NCBI GenBank assembly: GCA_024226105.1
Contig: JAAELZ010000299.1
Coordinates: 1-5,693 of the forward strand
Length of the DNA: 5,693 nucleotides
Source of the DNA: Pseudomonadota bacterium
GTDB lineage: Bacteria > Pseudomonadota > Gammaproteobacteria > Arenicellales > Poriferihabitantaceae
Reading direction: 5' to 3'
Position 1 is the stretch's first letter, and every line of letters begins with the position of its first letter. The translations under genes were made by a program, and so were the position numbers. Below, piece by piece: positions 5,627-5,693 of this stretch. Below the pieces are notes generated by a model. That model was not told where the DNA came from, made no database searches, and saw only the letters and a program-made list of their open reading frames with translations.

Positions 5627-5693
5627 GGAACCCCTGATTCATCTGTGGTTTCCTTACACCTGATGTGGTTCAAGTATGATTTGAAGCCATCAG
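5627..5693 (+). mobile_element. possible left end of an IS5-type insertion sequence, cut by the window edge
   Basis: GGAACCCCTGATTC begins right after TTAA (5623-5626). TTAA fits the 4-bp YTAR target duplicated by IS5-subgroup elements, and a GGAA start followed by a short non-coding lead is like the terminal repeats of such elements. No reading frame of note is visible in the 67 bp. The right end, the transposase and the second TTAA are outside the window, so this is a pattern-based guess; it may simply be a 5' untranslated region. Confidence 0.25.

Noticed and set aside
1..5693. CRISPR arrays, tRNA, rRNA or riboswitches
   Set aside because: No regularly spaced repeats, cloverleaf or known riboswitch core was seen; the gaps are under 100 bp except the last 200 bp, which are explained by the palindrome, the promoter and the possible IS end.

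Overview
The window is a run of seven genes, all on the + strand, with no gap over about 100 bp. The proteins (a YihY/BrkB membrane protein, a TolC-family channel, SurE, Pcm and a YqaA-type DedA relative) and their order point to a gammaproteobacterium. Base composition is moderate. A more exact taxon cannot be read from this sequence.

Layout. Positions 2-784 hold the 3' part of a YihY/BrkB-family inner-membrane protein gene, whose start lies outside the window. Positions 882-3369 look like a compact three-gene operon: a secreted thioredoxin-fold protein with a CPWC active site, a TolC-family outer-membrane channel starting 11 bp later, and a very short HlyD/AcrA-type adaptor whose ATG overlaps the tolC-like stop codon (ATGA). 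Positions 3418-5491 hold surE, pcm and yqaA, a stationary-phase maintenance cluster (nucleotidase/survival protein, L-isoaspartate repair methyltransferase, DedA-type membrane protein). In many gammaproteobacteria surE-pcm is followed by nlpD-rpoS; those genes are not in the visible sequence.

The last 200 bp are non-coding. A 55-bp near-perfect palindrome abuts the yqaA stop codon. It resembles the GGGGTCAGA-type REP repeats linked to RAYT transposases and can also act as a terminator. It is followed by an extended -10 promoter, and then a TTAA/GGAACCCC junction that may be the left end of an IS5-type insertion sequence running off the window.

The most interesting system is the Trx-TolC-adaptor operon. 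The adaptor (185 aa) keeps both lipoyl halves, the helical hairpin and the RxxxLxxxxxxS tip motif that docks to TolC, but lacks the beta-barrel and membrane-proximal domains that contact an inner-membrane pump. No pump is encoded beside it. It may be a stripped-down TolC-docking protein, possibly a lipoprotein. Between this operon and surE lie three copies of a TGACAT box, two of them forming a 9-bp inverted repeat and the third overlapping the candidate surE -35 element.
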